Part shown: positions 1 through 12,633 of the stretch, in pieces
How the letters are laid out: each line of letters starts with the position of its first letter
How positions within the stretch are numbered: the stretch's first letter is position 1
Assembly: GCA_036251875.1 (NCBI GenBank)
Contig: CP133960.1
Span: forward strand, 1,656,258-1,720,257
DNA: 64,000 nucleotides
Source of the DNA: Orbaceae bacterium lpD02
Lineage (GTDB): Bacteria; Pseudomonadota; Gammaproteobacteria; Enterobacterales; Orbaceae
Direction: 5' to 3'
The notes under the pieces: generated by a model
What the model was told of the DNA's origin: nothing
What the model saw: only the letters and a program-made list of their open reading frames with translations
Database searches by the model: none
Made by a program: the position numbers and the translations under genes

Positions 1-265
1 TTTTTGCTTCTCGATTTAAAGCATAAACAAATAAAGACATTAATGAAGAAACTTCTTGCTCAGGTCTTTTCCAGTTTTCACTACTAAAAGCATATAAAGT
101 CAAAGCTTTTATGCCAATTAGGCTAGCATGCTGAACCACTTTTCTTACTGCTTTTAGCCCAGCTTTATGCCCAACCACTCTTAATTGATTCCTACTTTTA
201 GCCCACCGCCCATTTCCATCCATAATAATTGCTACATGATTGGGAATATGTTTTTTTTGCGACAT
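1..265 (-). CDS. uppS: Undecaprenyl diphosphate synthase, N-terminal part (cut by window edge)
   Basis: Reading the minus strand from an ATG at 265 gives a protein beginning [20 protein letters not shown] and continuing to the window edge for 88 residues. The [13 protein letters not shown] block is the substrate-binding signature of cis-prenyltransferases, and SSENWKRP matches the next conserved block. The enzyme condenses isopentenyl diphosphates onto farnesyl diphosphate to make the C55 lipid carrier for peptidoglycan and O-antigen assembly. The gene lies 30 bases downstream of crp on the same strand and may share its transcript. The C-terminal two thirds are outside the window. The family call is firm; completeness cannot be judged. 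Confidence 0.93.
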   Translation of the reverse strand, partial: MSQKKHIPNHVAIIMDGNGRWAKSRNQLRVVGHKAGLKAVRKVVQHASLIGIKALTLYAFSSENWKRPEQEVSSLMSLFVYALNREAK

Positions 266-295
266 GCCTTTCCTATTTACATTTCTATAAAACGG

Positions 296-928
296 TTATC
301 GAGTACCGTAGACAACAATTGTTTTACCATGAGCAGAAATCAAATGTTGTCCTTCTAACATTTTTAGAATTCGCCCAACTGTCTCTCTTGAACAACCAAC
401 AATCTGACCAATTTCCTGTCGAGTAATTTTTATTTGCATTCCATCAGGATGAGTCATTGCATCAGATTGCTTAGCTAAATTTAGTAAAGTTTGGGCAATT
501 CTACCTGCAACATCAAGAAATGCCAAGTTACTCACTTTTTCTGATGTTACTTGTAAGCGATTTGCCATTTGTGCTGCAAGTTTCACTAAAATATCTGGAT
601 TAACCTGAATCAGTTGTTTAAATTTTTTATATGATATTTCTGCAACTTCACAGCTCGTTCGTGCTTTAACCCAAGCACTGCGCTCTGTTCCTTCTTCAAA
701 TAAACCAAGTTCTCCGATAAACTCACCTTGACTTACATAAGATAAAATCATCTCTTTGCCTTCATCGTCTTTAATTAAAACGGCTGCGGCACCTTTTACG
801 ATGTAATATAACGTTTCAGCTTTTTCACCTTGATGAATTAATGTACTTTTGGCTGGATATTTATGGACATGACAATGAGATAAAAACCACTCTAATGTTG
901 TATCGGATTGCTGTTTACTAATAATCAT
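296..928 (-). CDS. crp: cAMP receptor protein (catabolite regulator)
   Basis: The 210-residue product has the same length as E. coli CRP and is nearly collinear with it. The N-terminal cyclic-nucleotide-binding barrel carries the GELGLFEEG and RSAWV phosphate-binding blocks (about residues 71-90). The dimer helix follows, and the C-terminal winged helix-turn-helix has the DNA-reading segment [15 protein letters not shown] (about residues 178-192). It binds cAMP and activates carbon-source operons at TGTGA-N6-TCACA sites. Candidate targets lie upstream of gudP in this same window. The neighbours are yheU upstream and uppS downstream on the same strand. Identification is essentially certain; its regulation cannot be read here. 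Confidence 0.98.
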   Translation of the reverse strand: MIISKQQSDTTLEWFLSHCHVHKYPAKSTLIHQGEKAETLYYIVKGAAAVLIKDDEGKEMILSYVSQGEFIGELGLFEEGTERSAWVKARTSCEVAEISYKKFKQLIQVNPDILVKLAAQMANRLQVTSEKVSNLAFLDVAGRIAQTLLNLAKQSDAMTHPDGMQIKITRQEIGQIVGCSRETVGRILKMLEGQHLISAHGKTIVVYGTR

Positions 929-1048
929 TAAATCCTACTCCAGTTATACAATTTCTAGTTATTATATGATGTCACTATATCAAACTTATCTACTGAATAA
1001 TATATCAAAATCAATTTTGCTCATGGGGGAAGCCTATAACTTACTTTT

Positions 1049-1264
1049 TTACAAAACATCTTCAGTGCATTTTAAATCTATCGTCTCATGCAGTTCAGAC
1101 CAAACTATGACAATTTTTCCTTGCTGCAATAGTTTGCCAATATCATCTACTTTCTCGGCTAATGTTTTTTCCATCAAACCGTAGTCAGTTCCTTCTCGCA
1201 AAATAAAACTTTCAATAATGTTGAGTAAAGTATCTTGTTCCAACTCTTGCCAAGGAATTATCAC
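1049..1264 (-). CDS. yheU: YheU family (UPF0270) small protein
   Basis: The 71-residue protein matches E. coli YheU in length and sequence: it begins [13 protein letters not shown], has [11 protein letters not shown] in the middle, and carries VWSELHET near the C-terminus. The function of the family is unknown. In E. coli yheU also lies in the crp neighbourhood, so the pairing with crp here is a retained piece of ancestral order. No signal peptide or membrane segment is visible. The 216 bases between it and rpoC hold the rpoC terminator and no other gene. Confidence 0.9.
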   Translation of the reverse strand: MIIPWQELEQDTLLNIIESFILREGTDYGLMEKTLAEKVDDIGKLLQQGKIVIVWSELHETIDLKCTEDVL

Positions 1265-1432
1265 TGTACCAACCTTATAACCGAGATAATAAAATTATTT
1301 GTTATTATTAACACTAAACTCAAGAAATGCAACTAGCGCATTAATAATATTGCGAGCATTAACGAGAAATATCATTAGTAATACCAAATCTATAACAATT
1401 TTGTGCCTATTTGAAGTATTATAGCTAGAAAA

Positions 1433-1464
1433 TAAAAAAAAAAACCACTCAAGAGAGTGGTTTT
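1433..1464 (-). terminator. Rho-independent terminator of the rpoBC transcript
   Basis: Positions 1441-1450 and 1455-1464 form a perfect 10-base inverted repeat (AAAACCACTC / GAGTGGTTTT) around a 4-base loop. On the minus strand it is followed by a run of T from 1440 to 1433. It lies 17 bases past the rpoC stop codon, the expected place for the end of the beta operon. Confidence 0.92.
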
Positions 1465-1480
1465 TAAAGCAAATTTACGT

Positions 1481-4400
1481 TTATGCTTCATCTGTCGAAT
1501 TAAGTAACTCGGCTAAATTAGCAGTCGCTTCCTCGGCTGTCACAATAGATTCTGAGACAACATGAGGCTCTGCCATTAGTGCGCGTTTACGCAAACGCTC
1601 TTTGTGGTATGCATATCCAGTCCCGGCTGGAATCAGTCGCCCAACAATAACGTTTTCTTTTAAGCCGCGAAGTTCATCATTTTTACCTGCAACAGCTGCT
1701 TCCGTTAACACACGAGTTGTTTCTTGGAATGATGCTGCAGAAATAAATGACTCTGTTGTCAGTGATGCTTTCGTAATACCTAATAAATCATGCATATAAG
1801 ATGCTGGCTCTTTACCTTGCGCCTCTAGTTCTCGATTAATGATCTTGATGCGAGAAACTTCTAATTGTTCACCTTCTAATAAACGGGAATTACCGATATT
1901 ACCAATTGTTGCTTTGCGTAACATTTGACGAACAATAACCTCAATATGCTTATCATTAATTTTTACACCTTGTAAACGATAAACTTCCTGAACTTCATTC
2001 ACAATATAACGCGTTACAGCATTGACACCTCTTAAGCGTAAAATATCATGTGGAGACTCTGGACCATCAGAAATCACGTCGCCACGCTCGACATGCTCGC
2101 CTTCGAAGACGTTAAGTTGACGCCATTTAGGAATCATCTCTTCATATGGTTCACTACCATCTGCTGGTGAAATAACTAGACGACGCTTACCTTTGGTCTC
2201 TTTGCCAAATGAAACGATACCATCAACTTCAGCAAGAATAGCTGGCTCTTTTGGTCTACGCGCTTCAAACAGATCTGCTACGCGTGGTAAACCACCCGTA
2301 ATATCTTTTGTACCAACAGAAGCCTGTGAAATACGAGCCAAAACATCACCAGTGTTAATTGCCGCCCCATCTTCTAGTTGAACCAACGCTTTTCCTGGTA
2401 AAAAGTACTGTGCAGGCATCTCAGAACCCGTAACAAACACATCTTTACCTTTAGCATTTACAATTTTAATTGCTGGACGTAAATCTTTACCAACAGCGGT
2501 TCTTTCTGCTACATCAAGTACTACGATTGAAGATAAGCCAGTTAAATCGTCAGTTTGACGGGTTATTGATTGCCCATCAACCATATCGACAAACTTAATA
2601 AAACCTTGTACTTCAGAGACCACTGGCATGGTATGAGGATCCCAGTTTGCAATGGTTTCACCAGCTTTAACTGCTGTACCTGTCCCTTTAGTCAAGATCG
2701 CACCATAAGGAACCTTATAAGTTTCTTTCATTCGACCTAACTCATCAATGACAGTTAACGTCGTATTACGTGAAGTGATAATAAGTTTCTTCTCTGGATT
2801 GATAACAAATTTTGCATTAGATAGTTTGATAATACCGTTATTCTTAACTTGTACGCTTGATTCAGCTGCGGCTCTTGATGCAGCACCACCAATATGGAAT
2901 GTACGCATTGTCAGCTGTGTACCCGGCTCACCAATTGATTGGGCAGCAATTACACCAATTGCTTCACCTTTATTAATTAAATGACCACGAGCTAAGTCAC
3001 GACCATAACAATTAGCACAAACGCCAAAATCAGTATCGCAGGAAACCACCGAGCGAACTTTAACACTATCAATCAGTTCTTCTTCTAATAAATCGCAAAA
3101 ACTTTCGTCCAATAATGTATTACGTGGGATCAAAACATCAGCAGAGCCAGGTTTTAATACATCTTCCGCTGTAACCCGCCCTAGTACGCGTTCACGAAGT
3201 GGCTCTTTAACATCTCCGCCCTCAATAACAGGCGTCATCACAACACCTTCATGAGTACCACAATCGTCTTGAATAACAACCAGATCTTGTGCTACATCAA
3301 CTAAACGACGAGTTAAATAACCCGAGTTAGCTGTTTTTAATGCGGTATCAGCTAACCCTTTACGTGCACCATGGGTAGAAATAAAGTATTGCAGTACGTT
3401 TAATCCTTCGCGGAAGTTGGCAGTAATTGGTGTTTCAATAATCGAGCCATCTGGTTTTGCCATCAAACCACGCATACCAGCGAGCTGTCTGATCTGTGCT
3501 GCAGAGCCACGAGCACCAGAATCGGCCATCATGTAAATACTATTAAAAGATGGTTGAGACTCTTCTTTACCTTCTCTGTTTATAACTTTTTCTGTCGATA
3601 AGTTATCCATCATCGCTTTAGCTACACGCTCATTCGCTGCAGCCCAAATATCAATAACTTTATTATAACGCTCCCCAGCTGTAACTAAACCAGATTGGAA
3701 CTGTTCTTGAATCTCTGCAACTTCAGCTTCTGCTTCGGTAATAATCTCAGCTTTTTTCGCTGGAATCACCATATCATCAATACCAACAGATACCCCTGAA
3801 CGAGCTGCATATGCAAAACCAGTGTACATAACTTGGTCTGCTAGAATAACTGTCTCTTTCATACCTAACTGACGATAGCAAATATTCAAGATTTTAGAAA
3901 TCGCTTTTTTACCTAATGGTTGATTAACCACTGAAAATGGTAAGCCTTTTGGCATGATCAACCATAAAATAGCTCGACCAATTGTTGTATCAACTAAGGA
4001 AATAGACGTTTCCCATTCATCGGCATCATTACGGGTGTATTCAGTAATCCGAATTTTAACTCGTGCGTGAAGATCTGCCAAGCCTAGTCGATAAAGCTTT
4101 TCTGCTTCTTTTGGACCAGTTAAAACCATACCTTCGCCTTTTGCATTAACTCGATCACGAGTCATATAATAAAGGCCTAATACAACGTCTTGTGATGGCA
4201 CAATAATTGGTTCACCACTCGCTGGAGATAAGATATTATTCGTCGACATCATTAACGCTCGAGCTTCAATTTGCGCTTCTATCGTTAATGGGACATGAAC
4301 CGCCATTTGGTCACCATCAAAGTCAGCATTGAATGCCGCACACACTAATGGATGTAACTGAATAGCTTTACCTTCAATCAAAATTGGTTCAAATGCTTGA

Positions 4401-5701
4401 ATACCTAATCTATGAAGTGTTGGCGCTCGGTTTAATAAAACCGGATGCTCACGAATAACTTCATCTAAAATATCCCAAACAATTGCGTCTTCACGTTCAA
4501 CCATTTTTTTCGCTGCTTTAATGGTCGTAGCATAACCGCGGCGCTCTAATTTACCGTAAATGAATGGTTTGAAAAGTTCAAGCGCCATTTTTTTCGGTAA
4601 ACCACACTGGTGTAGGCGTAAGTATGGGCCTACGGTAATTACAGAACGTCCCGAATAGTCAACACGTTTACCTAATAAGTTCTGACGGAAACGACCTTGC
4701 TTACCTTTAATCATATCAGCAAGCGATTTTAATGGACGTTTGTTTGAACCGGTAATTGCGCGACCTCGACGACCATTATCTAATAACGCATCAACAGACT
4801 CTTGCAGCATACGTTTTTCATTACGCACAATGATGTCAGGAGCGGCTAAATCTAATAAACGTTTTAAACGGTTATTACGATTAATAACTCGACGATATAA
4901 ATCATTAAGATCAGACGTTGCAAAGCGACCGCCATCTAACGGCACTAAAGGACGTAAATCAGGTGGAAGAACCGGTAATACATTTAAGATCATCCATTCA
5001 GGTTTATTTTCTGACAGAATAAATGCTTCTAGAATCTTAATACGCTTAGTTAATTTTTTACGTTTCGTTTCAGAATTCGTCGTTGACAACTCATCGCGTA
5101 ATAGTTCACATTCCGCAGCTAAATCTAAATTACGTAACAATTCTTGAATAGCTTCGGCACCCATGCGCGCATCAAACTCATCACCAAATTCTTCCAGCGC
5201 GTCTAAGTATTGCTCTTCGGTTAGAATTTGACCTCTGTCAAGGTTAGTCATTCCACCATCAAGAACCATAAATGATTCAAAATAAAGCACTCGTTCAATA
5301 TCACGTAATGGCATATCAAGCAATAAACCGATACGAGATGGTAACGATTTTAAAAACCAAATATGGGCTGTTGGTGAAGCAAGTTCGATATGTCCCATGC
5401 GCTCACGACGCACTTTGGCTTGCGTCACTTCAACACCACATTTTTCACAGATCACACCGCGATGCTTTAAACGTTTATATTTACCACATAAACATTCATA
5501 ATCTTTAACGGGTCCAAAAATTCTGGCACAAAACAAACCGTCACGCTCAGGTTTAAATGTACGATAATTAATGGTTTCTGGTTTTTTAACCTCACCAAAT
5601 GACCATGAACGGATCATGTCAGGTGACGCTAACCCAATTTTAATAGCGTCAAAATCTTCAGTTTTAGTTTGCGCTTTTAGAAACTTTAATAAGTCTTTCA
5701 C
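1481..5701 (-). CDS. rpoC: RNA polymerase subunit beta'
   Basis: The 1406-residue product is one residue shorter than E. coli RpoC. Visible landmarks are the N-terminal zinc site ([20 protein letters not shown], about residues 70-88), the catalytic magnesium loop [12 protein letters not shown] (about 458-469), the trigger-loop region around [11 protein letters not shown]-like sequence ([10 protein letters not shown]), and the second zinc site [11 protein letters not shown] (about 888-898). It forms the active-site cleft of RNA polymerase with RpoB. The gene is 89 bases downstream of rpoB on the same strand and ends at a strong terminator. No truncation or frameshift is seen. Confidence 0.99.
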   Translation of the reverse strand: MKDLLKFLKAQTKTEDFDAIKIGLASPDMIRSWSFGEVKKPETINYRTFKPERDGLFCARIFGPVKDYECLCGKYKRLKHRGVICEKCGVEVTQAKVRRERMGHIELASPTAHIWFLKSLPSRIGLLLDMPLRDIERVLYFESFMVLDGGMTNLDRGQILTEEQYLDALEEFGDEFDARMGAEAIQELLRNLDLAAECELLRDELSTTNSETKRKKLTKRIKILEAFILSENKPEWMILNVLPVLPPDLRPLVPLDGGRFATSDLNDLYRRVINRNNRLKRLLDLAAPDIIVRNEKRMLQESVDALLDNGRRGRAITGSNKRPLKSLADMIKGKQGRFRQNLLGKRVDYSGRSVITVGPYLRLHQCGLPKKMALELFKPFIYGKLERRGYATTIKAAKKMVEREDAIVWDILDEVIREHPVLLNRAPTLHRLGIQAFEPILIEGKAIQLHPLVCAAFNADFDGDQMAVHVPLTIEAQIEARALMMSTNNILSPASGEPIIVPSQDVVLGLYYMTRDRVNAKGEGMVLTGPKEAEKLYRLGLADLHARVKIRITEYTRNDADEWETSISLVDTTIGRAILWLIMPKGLPFSVVNQPLGKKAISKILNICYRQLGMKETVILADQVMYTGFAYAARSGVSVGIDDMVIPAKKAEIITEAEAEVAEIQEQFQSGLVTAGERYNKVIDIWAAANERVAKAMMDNLSTEKVINREGKEESQPSFNSIYMMADSGARGSAAQIRQLAGMRGLMAKPDGSIIETPITANFREGLNVLQYFISTHGARKGLADTALKTANSGYLTRRLVDVAQDLVVIQDDCGTHEGVVMTPVIEGGDVKEPLRERVLGRVTAEDVLKPGSADVLIPRNTLLDESFCDLLEEELIDSVKVRSVVSCDTDFGVCANCYGRDLARGHLINKGEAIGVIAAQSIGEPGTQLTMRTFHIGGAASRAAAESSVQVKNNGIIKLSNAKFVINPEKKLIITSRNTTLTVIDELGRMKETYKVPYGAILTKGTGTAVKAGETIANWDPHTMPVVSEVQGFIKFVDMVDGQSITRQTDDLTGLSSIVVLDVAERTAVGKDLRPAIKIVNAKGKDVFVTGSEMPAQYFLPGKALVQLEDGAAINTGDVLARISQASVGTKDITGGLPRVADLFEARRPKEPAILAEVDGIVSFGKETKGKRRLVISPADGSEPYEEMIPKWRQLNVFEGEHVERGDVISDGPESPHDILRLRGVNAVTRYIVNEVQEVYRLQGVKINDKHIEVIVRQMLRKATIGNIGNSRLLEGEQLEVSRIKIINRELEAQGKEPASYMHDLLGITKASLTTESFISAASFQETTRVLTEAAVAGKNDELRGLKENVIVGRLIPAGTGYAYHKERLRKRALMAEPHVVSESIVTAEEATANLAELLNSTDEA

Positions 5702-5790
5702 TAATTGGCTCCTATGGAGTTAAACCAACTGGGCAATCGTTAAATAACTAACGATTACCCGTATAAATAGCAATCTTATATCAGATAAAA

Positions 5791-8700
5791 TTACTCTTCA
5801 TCTAATTCAATATTGATACCTAACGAGCGAATCTCTTTTAATAAAACATTAAAGGATTCAGGGATCGCAGGTTCCATACTATGATCGCCATCTACGATAT
5901 TTTTATACATCTTCGTACGACCGTTTACATCATCTGATTTTACTGTCAACATTTCTTGTAGTGTATATGCTGCGCCATAAGCTTCGAGCGCCCATACTTC
6001 CATCTCACCAAAGCGTTGACCACCAAACTGAGCTTTACCACCAAGAGGTTGTTGAGTAACCAAACTATACGAGCCAGTTGAACGTGCATGCATCTTATCA
6101 TCGACAAGATGATTAAGTTTTAACATGTACATATAACCAACTGTTACTGGTCGCTCAAATTTTTCACCTGTACGACCATCATGTAAAATAATTTGCCCTG
6201 ATGTTGGAATGTCACCGAGTTCAAGTAAAGCTTTAATTTCAGACTCTTTAGCACCATCAAATACCGGTGTCGCAAGTGGCATACCATTACGAAGATTTTG
6301 AGCAAGCGTCATCACTTCTCGATCAGAAAATTCAGCAACATTCACTTCTTGAGCCGCGCCAAGTCCTAGGTCATACGCTTTTTGAATAAATTCACGAAGC
6401 TTAGCTAGCTCTTGTTGCTCTTTAAGCATTGCATCAATTTTATTACCGATACCTTTAGCTGCCATCCCTAAATGCGTTTCCAATACTTGACCGATATTCA
6501 TACGAGATGGAACACCGAGTGGATTTAATACTAAATCAACTGGGCATCCATCTTCATCATATGGCATATCTTCGATTGGATTAATTTTTGAGATAACCCC
6601 TTTATTACCATGACGACCAGCCATTTTATCACCTGGCTGAATCTGGCGTTTAACAGCTAAATAAACCTTAACGATTTTTAATACACCAGGCTGTAGATCA
6701 TCGCCTTGAGTAATTTTCATACGTTTAGCTTCAAGCCGTTTATTAAAATCAGCTTTAATCTCATCATGTTGAGCAGCTAATTCTTCTAATTTAGCTTGTT
6801 TATCTTCTTTTGATAAACCTATAGTCAGCCATTTTTCACGCGGTTGTGCGTCAAGTTTATTCGCATCAATACCACCCGAAATTAAAACATCTTTGATTTG
6901 AGCAAAGAGAGCTGCTTCCAAAATCTTTAACTCTTCAGTTAAATCTTTTTTCGCTTGTTTTAGCTGCATATCTTCTATTTCAAGCGCTCGCTTATCTTTA
7001 ACGACACCATCACGGGTAAAGACTTGAACATCAATAACAGTACCAGAAACACCATTTGGCACTCGTAGTGAAGTATCTTTAACATCAGATGCTTTTTCAC
7101 CGAAGATAGCTCTAAGTAGTTTTTCTTCAGGCGTTAGTTGTGTTTCACCTTTCGGCGTTACCTTACCAACTAAAATATCACCACCTTTAACTTCTGCGCC
7201 AATATAAACAATACCTGACTCATCAAGCTTAGAAAGTGCTGACTCGCCCACATTTGGAATATCTGCACTAATTTCTTCTGCACCTAATTTTGTATCGCGA
7301 GAAACACAGGAAAGTTCTTGAATGTGAATAGAAGTAAATCGGTCATCTTGCACCACTCTTTCAGAAACTAAAATAGAATCTTCGAAGTTGTAACCATTCC
7401 ATGGCATAAACGCCACACGCATGTTCTGACCTAATGCTAGCTCACCTAAATCGGTTGAAGGACCATCGGCTAATACATCGCCACGCTCAACTTTTTCACC
7501 TAATTCAACGCATGGAATTTGGTTAATACAAGTATTTTGGTTAGAACGAGTATATTTAGTTAAATTGTAGATATCAATCCCAGCTTCGCCAGAATACATC
7601 TCATCAGAATTAACATTAATGACTATTCGCGATGCATCAACATACTGCACGGTACCACCGCGTTTGGCAACGGCCGTTACACCCGAATCAACTGCTACGG
7701 CTCGCTCCATACCTGTACCAACAAATGGTTTTTCTGCTTTCAATGTAGGTACTGCTTGGCGTTGCATGTTCGCACCCATCAAGGCACGGTTAGCATCATC
7801 ATGTTCAAGGAATGGAATCAATGATGCCCCAACAGAAACGATTTGTTGAGTTGAGACGTCCATATAATCAACTTGCTCAGCATTATATAAACCTGATTCA
7901 CCATTTAAACGACAAGTGACTAAATCTTCTTTAAAACGACCATCATCGTCTAAATTTGAGTTAGCTTGAGCAATAACATAAGCACTTTCGTCAATAGCTG
8001 ATAAATAGTTGATTTCATCGGTCACAATACCATCAATGACTCGGCGATAAGGGGTCTCTAAGAAACCATACTCATTGGTTCTTGCATAAACTGCTAATGA
8101 GTTAATTAAACCGATATTTGGACCTTCAGGCGTTTCAATTGGACAAACACGACCGTAATGGGTTGGATGTACGTCACGGACTTCAAATCCAGCACGTTCA
8201 CGTGTTAAACCACCAGGACCTAATGCAGAAATACGACGTTTATGTGTGATTTCAGATAATGGGTTATTTTGATCCATAAACTGAGATAATTGGCTTGAAC
8301 CAAAGAATTCACGAATCGCGGCTGAAATTGGTTTAGCGTTGATCATATCTTGCGGCATTAACGCATCAAGATCACCTAATGATAAACGCTCTTTAACAGC
8401 ACGTTCAACCCGAACTAAACCAATTCTAAATTGGTTTTCTGCCATTTCACCAACACTACGAATTCGACGGTTACCTAAATGATCAATATCATCCACATCA
8501 CCATGACCGTTACGAATGGCAATAAGCTTTTTCATAACGTCGACAATGTCATCGTTATTTAAAACACCACTACCTTCGATATCTTCACGATTTAAAGAAC
8601 GGTTAAACTTCATGCGACCTACCGCAGATAAATCATAGCGTTCCTCTGAGAAGAAAAGGTTAGCAAATAAAGATTCAGCCGCTTCTTTTGTCGGTGGCTC

Positions 8701-9819
8701 ACCAGGACGCATCATACGATAAATTTCAACAAGTGCACCTAATTGGTCATGAGTAGGATCAACGTTGATTGTTTCAGAAATAAACGCACCGTGATCAAGA
8801 TCATTAGTAAATAATGTCTCGATTTTTTTATAACCTGCTTGAGTTAATTCAGCAAGCAACTCCAATGAAATTGGAGTATTAGCTGGTGCAATCATATCTC
8901 CCGTGCTAGCATTAATATAATTTTTTGCTAGTACTTTGCCAATAATATACTCAACAGGCACATCTATTTTTGTGATGTTATCTTTTTCTAGTTGTCGGAT
9001 ATGTCTTGCCGTTATACGTCGACCTTTCTCTACATAAATCTGATCTTTTGATTCAATATCAAACTGTGCTGTTTCACCACGTAGGCGTTCAGGAATAAGT
9101 TCTAATTTTAATTTAGATTTAGCTACTTCAAAAATGCTTTTTTCAAAGAAAATATCTAAAATTTGCTCAGTTTCAAAACCTAGTGCTCTTAAAATTATTG
9201 TTGCAGGTAATTTGCGACGACGGTCGATACGAGCAAATAAGTTATCCTTCGGATCAAACTCAAAGTCTAACCATGAACCACGATAAGGAATAATTCTAGC
9301 GTTATATAAAACTTTACCAGATGAATGGGTTTTACCTTTATCACTATCAAAGAACACACCTGGGCTACGGTGCAATTGAGAAACAATTACACGTTCAGTA
9401 CCATTAATAACAAATGTTCCATTATCAGTCATAAGAGGGATTTCGCCCATATAGACATCTTGTTCTTTAATATCTTTTACAGTTCCTTCTGGAGCATCTC
9501 TGTCATAAATAACTAAACGTAATTTAACACGTAATGGCGCAGAATAAGTGATCCCTCTAATTTGACACTCTTTTACATCAAAAACAGGCTCACCCATTTT
9601 AAATGATACATACTGAAGTTCTGCACTGCCACTATAACTCTTTATAGGAAAGATTGAACGAAAAGCGGCTTCTAAACCATATTGACCTTCAGGATCTTGG
9701 TCAATAAACTTTTGGAACGAATCAAGTTGAATAGAAAGAAGATAGGGTATATCCAACACTTGTGGACGCTTACCAAAATTCTTACGAATTCGTTTTTTCT
9801 CGGTATAAGAGTAAACCAT
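5791..9819 (-). CDS. rpoB: RNA polymerase subunit beta
   Basis: The product is 1342 residues, the same length as E. coli RpoB. The rifampicin-binding cluster reads [20 protein letters not shown] followed by [10 protein letters not shown], with the wild-type residues at the positions equivalent to E. coli D516, H526, R529 and S531, so no classic rifampicin-resistance change is present. The C-terminal block [18 protein letters not shown] is conserved. It forms the catalytic core with RpoC. It lies downstream of rplL, separated by 265 bases that contain a transcription attenuator. Confidence 0.99.
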   Translation of the reverse strand: MVYSYTEKKRIRKNFGKRPQVLDIPYLLSIQLDSFQKFIDQDPEGQYGLEAAFRSIFPIKSYSGSAELQYVSFKMGEPVFDVKECQIRGITYSAPLRVKLRLVIYDRDAPEGTVKDIKEQDVYMGEIPLMTDNGTFVINGTERVIVSQLHRSPGVFFDSDKGKTHSSGKVLYNARIIPYRGSWLDFEFDPKDNLFARIDRRRKLPATIILRALGFETEQILDIFFEKSIFEVAKSKLKLELIPERLRGETAQFDIESKDQIYVEKGRRITARHIRQLEKDNITKIDVPVEYIIGKVLAKNYINASTGDMIAPANTPISLELLAELTQAGYKKIETLFTNDLDHGAFISETINVDPTHDQLGALVEIYRMMRPGEPPTKEAAESLFANLFFSEERYDLSAVGRMKFNRSLNREDIEGSGVLNNDDIVDVMKKLIAIRNGHGDVDDIDHLGNRRIRSVGEMAENQFRIGLVRVERAVKERLSLGDLDALMPQDMINAKPISAAIREFFGSSQLSQFMDQNNPLSEITHKRRISALGPGGLTRERAGFEVRDVHPTHYGRVCPIETPEGPNIGLINSLAVYARTNEYGFLETPYRRVIDGIVTDEINYLSAIDESAYVIAQANSNLDDDGRFKEDLVTCRLNGESGLYNAEQVDYMDVSTQQIVSVGASLIPFLEHDDANRALMGANMQRQAVPTLKAEKPFVGTGMERAVAVDSGVTAVAKRGGTVQYVDASRIVINVNSDEMYSGEAGIDIYNLTKYTRSNQNTCINQIPCVELGEKVERGDVLADGPSTDLGELALGQNMRVAFMPWNGYNFEDSILVSERVVQDDRFTSIHIQELSCVSRDTKLGAEEISADIPNVGESALSKLDESGIVYIGAEVKGGDILVGKVTPKGETQLTPEEKLLRAIFGEKASDVKDTSLRVPNGVSGTVIDVQVFTRDGVVKDKRALEIEDMQLKQAKKDLTEELKILEAALFAQIKDVLISGGIDANKLDAQPREKWLTIGLSKEDKQAKLEELAAQHDEIKADFNKRLEAKRMKITQGDDLQPGVLKIVKVYLAVKRQIQPGDKMAGRHGNKGVISKINPIEDMPYDEDGCPVDLVLNPLGVPSRMNIGQVLETHLGMAAKGIGNKIDAMLKEQQELAKLREFIQKAYDLGLGAAQEVNVAEFSDREVMTLAQNLRNGMPLATPVFDGAKESEIKALLELGDIPTSGQIILHDGRTGEKFERPVTVGYMYMLKLNHLVDDKMHARSTGSYSLVTQQPLGGKAQFGGQRFGEMEVWALEAYGAAYTLQEMLTVKSDDVNGRTKMYKNIVDGDHSMEPAIPESFNVLLKEIRSLGINIELDEE

Positions 9820-10017
9820 TAGTTCCTCAACTTGCTGATCAGCCTCGATATATAATTTAATATCATATCGGCTTTATTAAATATTCATCAGATCTTAATT
9901 ATTAAATTAAATCTGACACCTGCTCGAAATATTTATAAATATCAATTGATTAGGTTTTTAATTATATACTATTTCATTTGTAACTAAATAATAACTTTTT
10001 TTCACATCTACACAGAC

Positions 10018-10066
10018 GCAAAAAGGCTGGAGATATAAACCACCAGCCGTCAGCCTTTTCAGGCTG
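10018..10066 (-). terminator. rplL-rpoB intergenic attenuator hairpins
   Basis: On the minus strand, just past the rplL stop, a perfect hairpin (CAGCCT-GAAA-AGGCTG, 10051-10066) is followed by a second stem (GGCTGG / CCAGCC, 10024-10048) and then TTTTTGCG. The E. coli rplL-rpoB spacer has a comparable pair of stems ending in CCAGCCTTTTTGCG, where partial termination lowers rpoBC expression relative to the ribosomal protein genes. Function here is inferred from that resemblance. Confidence 0.8.
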
Positions 10067-10084
10067 TATATAATTGCATCAAAC

Positions 10085-10453
10085 TTATTTAAGTTCGACA
10101 GTCGCACCAGCTTCTTCAAGCGCTTTCTTAAGTGCTTCAGAGTCATCTTTGCTAGCAGCTTCTTTAACTGTTGCAGGAGCTGATTCAACAAGGTCTTTAG
10201 CTTCTTTTAAGCCTAAACCAGTTGCACCACGAACCGCTTTGATAACTGCAACTTTGTTAGCACCGATATCTTTTAATATGACATCAAATTCAGTTTTTTC
10301 TTCAGCTGCTTCAGCTGGGCCTGCTGCTGCTACTGCAACCGCTGCTGCTGCAGAAACACCAAATTTTTCTTCCATCATTGATACAAGTTCAACAACATCC
10401 ATTACAGACATTTCAGCAACTGCATCTAAAATTTGTTCTTTAGTGATAGACAT
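10085..10453 (-). CDS. rplL: Ribosomal protein bL12 (L7/L12)
   Basis: The 122-residue acidic protein has the usual three parts: an N-terminal dimerisation domain ([16 protein letters not shown]), an Ala-rich hinge around residues 36-52, and the C-terminal factor-binding domain with [10 protein letters not shown] and the ending [12 protein letters not shown]. It forms the ribosomal stalk that recruits GTPase factors, bound through L10. It lies 85 bases downstream of rplJ, as in other gammaproteobacteria. Confidence 0.98.
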   Translation of the reverse strand: MSITKEQILDAVAEMSVMDVVELVSMMEEKFGVSAAAAVAVAAAGPAEAAEEKTEFDVILKDIGANKVAVIKAVRGATGLGLKEAKDLVESAPATVKEAASKDDSEALKKALEEAGATVELK

Positions 10454-10538
10454 AATATAGTTTCCTAAATATAGAATTTTTTAAAATTAGTAAATTGTTC
10501 AACAACTAAAATAACCTGCTCTTTTGTAAATAACAAAA

Positions 10539-11036
10539 TTAAGCAGCTTGTTTTTGGTCGCGAACTGCCGCAAGTGTACGAACCAATTTGCCAGCCGCAG
10601 CTTCTTTCATGGTCGACATCAAACGAGCTAATGCTTCTTCGTAAGTTGGTAATGTAGCTAAACGATCAATATTAGCCGCAGTAATTAACTCACCTTCAAA
10701 GGCTGCTGCTTTAATCTCAAAGTTGTCATTTTCTTTAGCAAACGCTTTAAAAATTCGCGCTGCAGCACCTGGATGCTCATGAGAAAATGCAATCAGAGTT
10801 GGACCAACAAACGTATCTTTTAAGCACTCATAAGGAGTACCTTCAACTACGCGACGTAATAACGTGTTACGAACAACACGGATATAAACGCCAGCTTCAC
10901 GAGCTGATTTACGTAATGCAGTCATTTTATCTACAGTGACGCCACGAGAATCGGCAACAACTGCAGATAGCGCACCTTTGGCAACTTCGTTAACTTCAGC
11001 AACAATTGCTTGTTTATCTTGAAGATTTAATGCCAT
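10539..11036 (-). CDS. rplJ: Ribosomal protein uL10
   Basis: The 165-residue product begins [15 protein letters not shown] and has the rRNA-binding N-terminal domain ([14 protein letters not shown]) and the C-terminal helix that carries L7/L12 dimers. Length equals that of E. coli L10. A Shine-Dalgarno-like AGGAG lies upstream of the ATG on the minus strand. The complex of L10 with L7/L12 is known in E. coli to repress its own translation through the leader RNA, and the leader is conserved here. Confidence 0.98.
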   Translation of the reverse strand: MALNLQDKQAIVAEVNEVAKGALSAVVADSRGVTVDKMTALRKSAREAGVYIRVVRNTLLRRVVEGTPYECLKDTFVGPTLIAFSHEHPGAAARIFKAFAKENDNFEIKAAAFEGELITAANIDRLATLPTYEEALARLMSTMKEAAAGKLVRTLAAVRDQKQAA

Positions 11037-11280
11037 TAGTTTTGCTCCTGAATTAAACTAGGTTTTCACCTAGACTCTCACTGTACCAATTATTGCAAGC
11101 AATAATTAGCCTATTTACGGTGAGCAGAGTCCTGTTAATTCAACTATATTTATCTAATTAAAATAACGTTTAGGTTCTGTCACCGTCTACGTAGGAACAT
11201 TAAGTAATAATCTTAAAATGACAGATATTACACCTACGGTCTTGGACGGGGTCTGGATTAGGCCAGACACCAACCGATTC
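11037..11280 (-). promoter_or_regulatory. L10-type autoregulatory mRNA leader
   Basis: The rplA-rplJ spacer, read on the minus strand, contains a GGTGTCTGGCC...CCAGACC hairpin (around 11250-11270), then AAGACCGTAGGTG, and then CCTACGTAGACGGTGACAG about 40 bases further on. These blocks match the E. coli rplJ leader, including the long-range pairing GTAGG/CCTAC. A later segment (CTGCTCACCGT...TAGG) also matches. In E. coli this leader binds the L10-L12 complex and blocks rplJL translation. Conservation of both the motif and its position makes the same control likely. Confidence 0.85.
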
Positions 11281-11309
11281 TTTCTTACTTAATAAAAGTA
11301 GCTAGAAAG

Positions 11310-12011
11310 TTAAACTGTTGCAATCAAACTAGTTTGATCAATAGCAACACCTGCACCCATAGTGGTAGACAAGCTAACTTTCTTAATAAAAATACCTTTA
11401 GAAGATGCTGGTTTTGCACGCTTTAAAGCAACAAGTAATGCTTCCAAGTTTTCTTTCAATTTATCAGTATCAAAATCTACTTTACCGACAGTAGTATGGA
11501 TAATACCATTCTTATCATTACGATAACGAACCTGACCTGCTTTAGCATTTTTAACTGCTTCTGCTACATTAGGTGTTACAGTACCAACTTTAGGATTTGG
11601 CATTAAACCACGTGGACCTAAAATTTGACCTAACTGACCAACAATACGCATAGCATCTGGAGAGGCAATAACAACATCAAAGTTCATTTCGCCTTTTTTA
11701 ATTTGCTCGGCAAGATCTTCCATACCAACTAATTCTGCACCCGCAGCTTTAGCGGCTTCTGCATTTGCACCTTGAGTAAAGACAGCAACGCGAACACTAC
11801 GCCCTGTACCATTAGGAAGTACAATCGCTCCACGAACATTCTGATCTGACTTACGTGCATCAATACCTAAATTCACAGCAACATCTACACTTTCAGTGAA
11901 TTTAGCAGTTGCTAATTCTTTTAGTAAAGTGATAGCTTCATTGATTTCATATTGTTTAGTAGCATTAACTTTTTCACGGATAAGTTTAGCTTTTTTAGAT
12001 AGTTTAGCCAT
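11310..12011 (-). CDS. rplA: Ribosomal protein uL1
   Basis: The 233-residue protein begins [15 protein letters not shown] and contains the family signature [15 protein letters not shown] (about residues 129-143). L1 binds 23S rRNA at the E-site stalk and in E. coli represses translation of the rplK-rplA mRNA. It starts 3 bases after the rplK stop codon, so the two are probably translationally coupled. Confidence 0.98.
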   Translation of the reverse strand: MAKLSKKAKLIREKVNATKQYEINEAITLLKELATAKFTESVDVAVNLGIDARKSDQNVRGAIVLPNGTGRSVRVAVFTQGANAEAAKAAGAELVGMEDLAEQIKKGEMNFDVVIASPDAMRIVGQLGQILGPRGLMPNPKVGTVTPNVAEAVKNAKAGQVRYRNDKNGIIHTTVGKVDFDTDKLKENLEALLVALKRAKPASSKGIFIKKVSLSTTMGAGVAIDQTSLIATV

Positions 12012-12014
12012 TGG

Positions 12015-12443
12015 TTATCCCTCCACTTCCAGACCCATTGAGCGCGCAGTTCCTTCAATAGAACGCATCTTAGTCTCAATAGTTGCACCATTCATATCTT
12101 CAGCTTTCAGTTCAGCAATTTCGCGAATCTGAGCGCTCGTTATTTTACCTACTTTTTTCTTGTTTGGTTCACCTGAACCAGACTTGATTTTAGCCGCTTT
12201 CTTTAGCAAAACTGCAGCAGGAGGTGTTTTAGTAATAAAGGTAAATGAACGGTCAGAGTAAACGGTAATAACAACTGGTGTTGGTAAACCTTTTTCTAAA
12301 CCTTCTGTTTTGGCATTAAATGCTTTACAGAATTCCATGATATTTACACCATGTTGACCAAGAGCTGGACCAACTGGTGGGCTTGGATTTGCTGCACCAG
12401 CTGCAACTTGCAACTTAATGTAGGCTTGTACTTTCTTTGCCAT
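12015..12443 (-). CDS. rplK: Ribosomal protein uL11
   Basis: The 142-residue protein begins [20 protein letters not shown] and has the [14 protein letters not shown] block that binds the GTPase-associated rRNA, plus the C-terminal KKKVGKIT and MNGATIE segments. It is the first gene of the ribosomal/RNA-polymerase operon here. In E. coli secE-nusG lie directly upstream; here the upstream neighbour is an O-acylation operon, so this operon must start from a promoter in 12444-12633 or read through from that operon. Confidence 0.98.
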   Translation of the reverse strand: MAKKVQAYIKLQVAAGAANPSPPVGPALGQHGVNIMEFCKAFNAKTEGLEKGLPTPVVITVYSDRSFTFITKTPPAAVLLKKAAKIKSGSGEPNKKKVGKITSAQIREIAELKAEDMNGATIETKMRSIEGTARSMGLEVEG

Positions 12444-12633
12444 TTTAGCTTCCTTCTTTGGGTACTAGCGCCCTGTTAACCCGATAACAGACAGCTCCCC
12501 TAAGTTAAATGAGGGCGACATTTTCCTACAAATATAAAAAAATTGCAATGATTATTTAACAGTATTCGCGAATTGCTTAAAATAATTACTTAAAACAGTG
12601 ATATTGTTATAAGCTCATTACAGGGAACTGTGC

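Noticed and set aside
5791-9819. Rifampicin-resistance substitution in rpoB
   Set aside because: The cluster I residues equivalent to D516, H526, R529 and S531 are all wild type.
10074-10460. Plus-strand 128-residue frame
   Set aside because: It is the antisense shadow of rplL; its Ala/Ser-rich product reflects the complementary codons.
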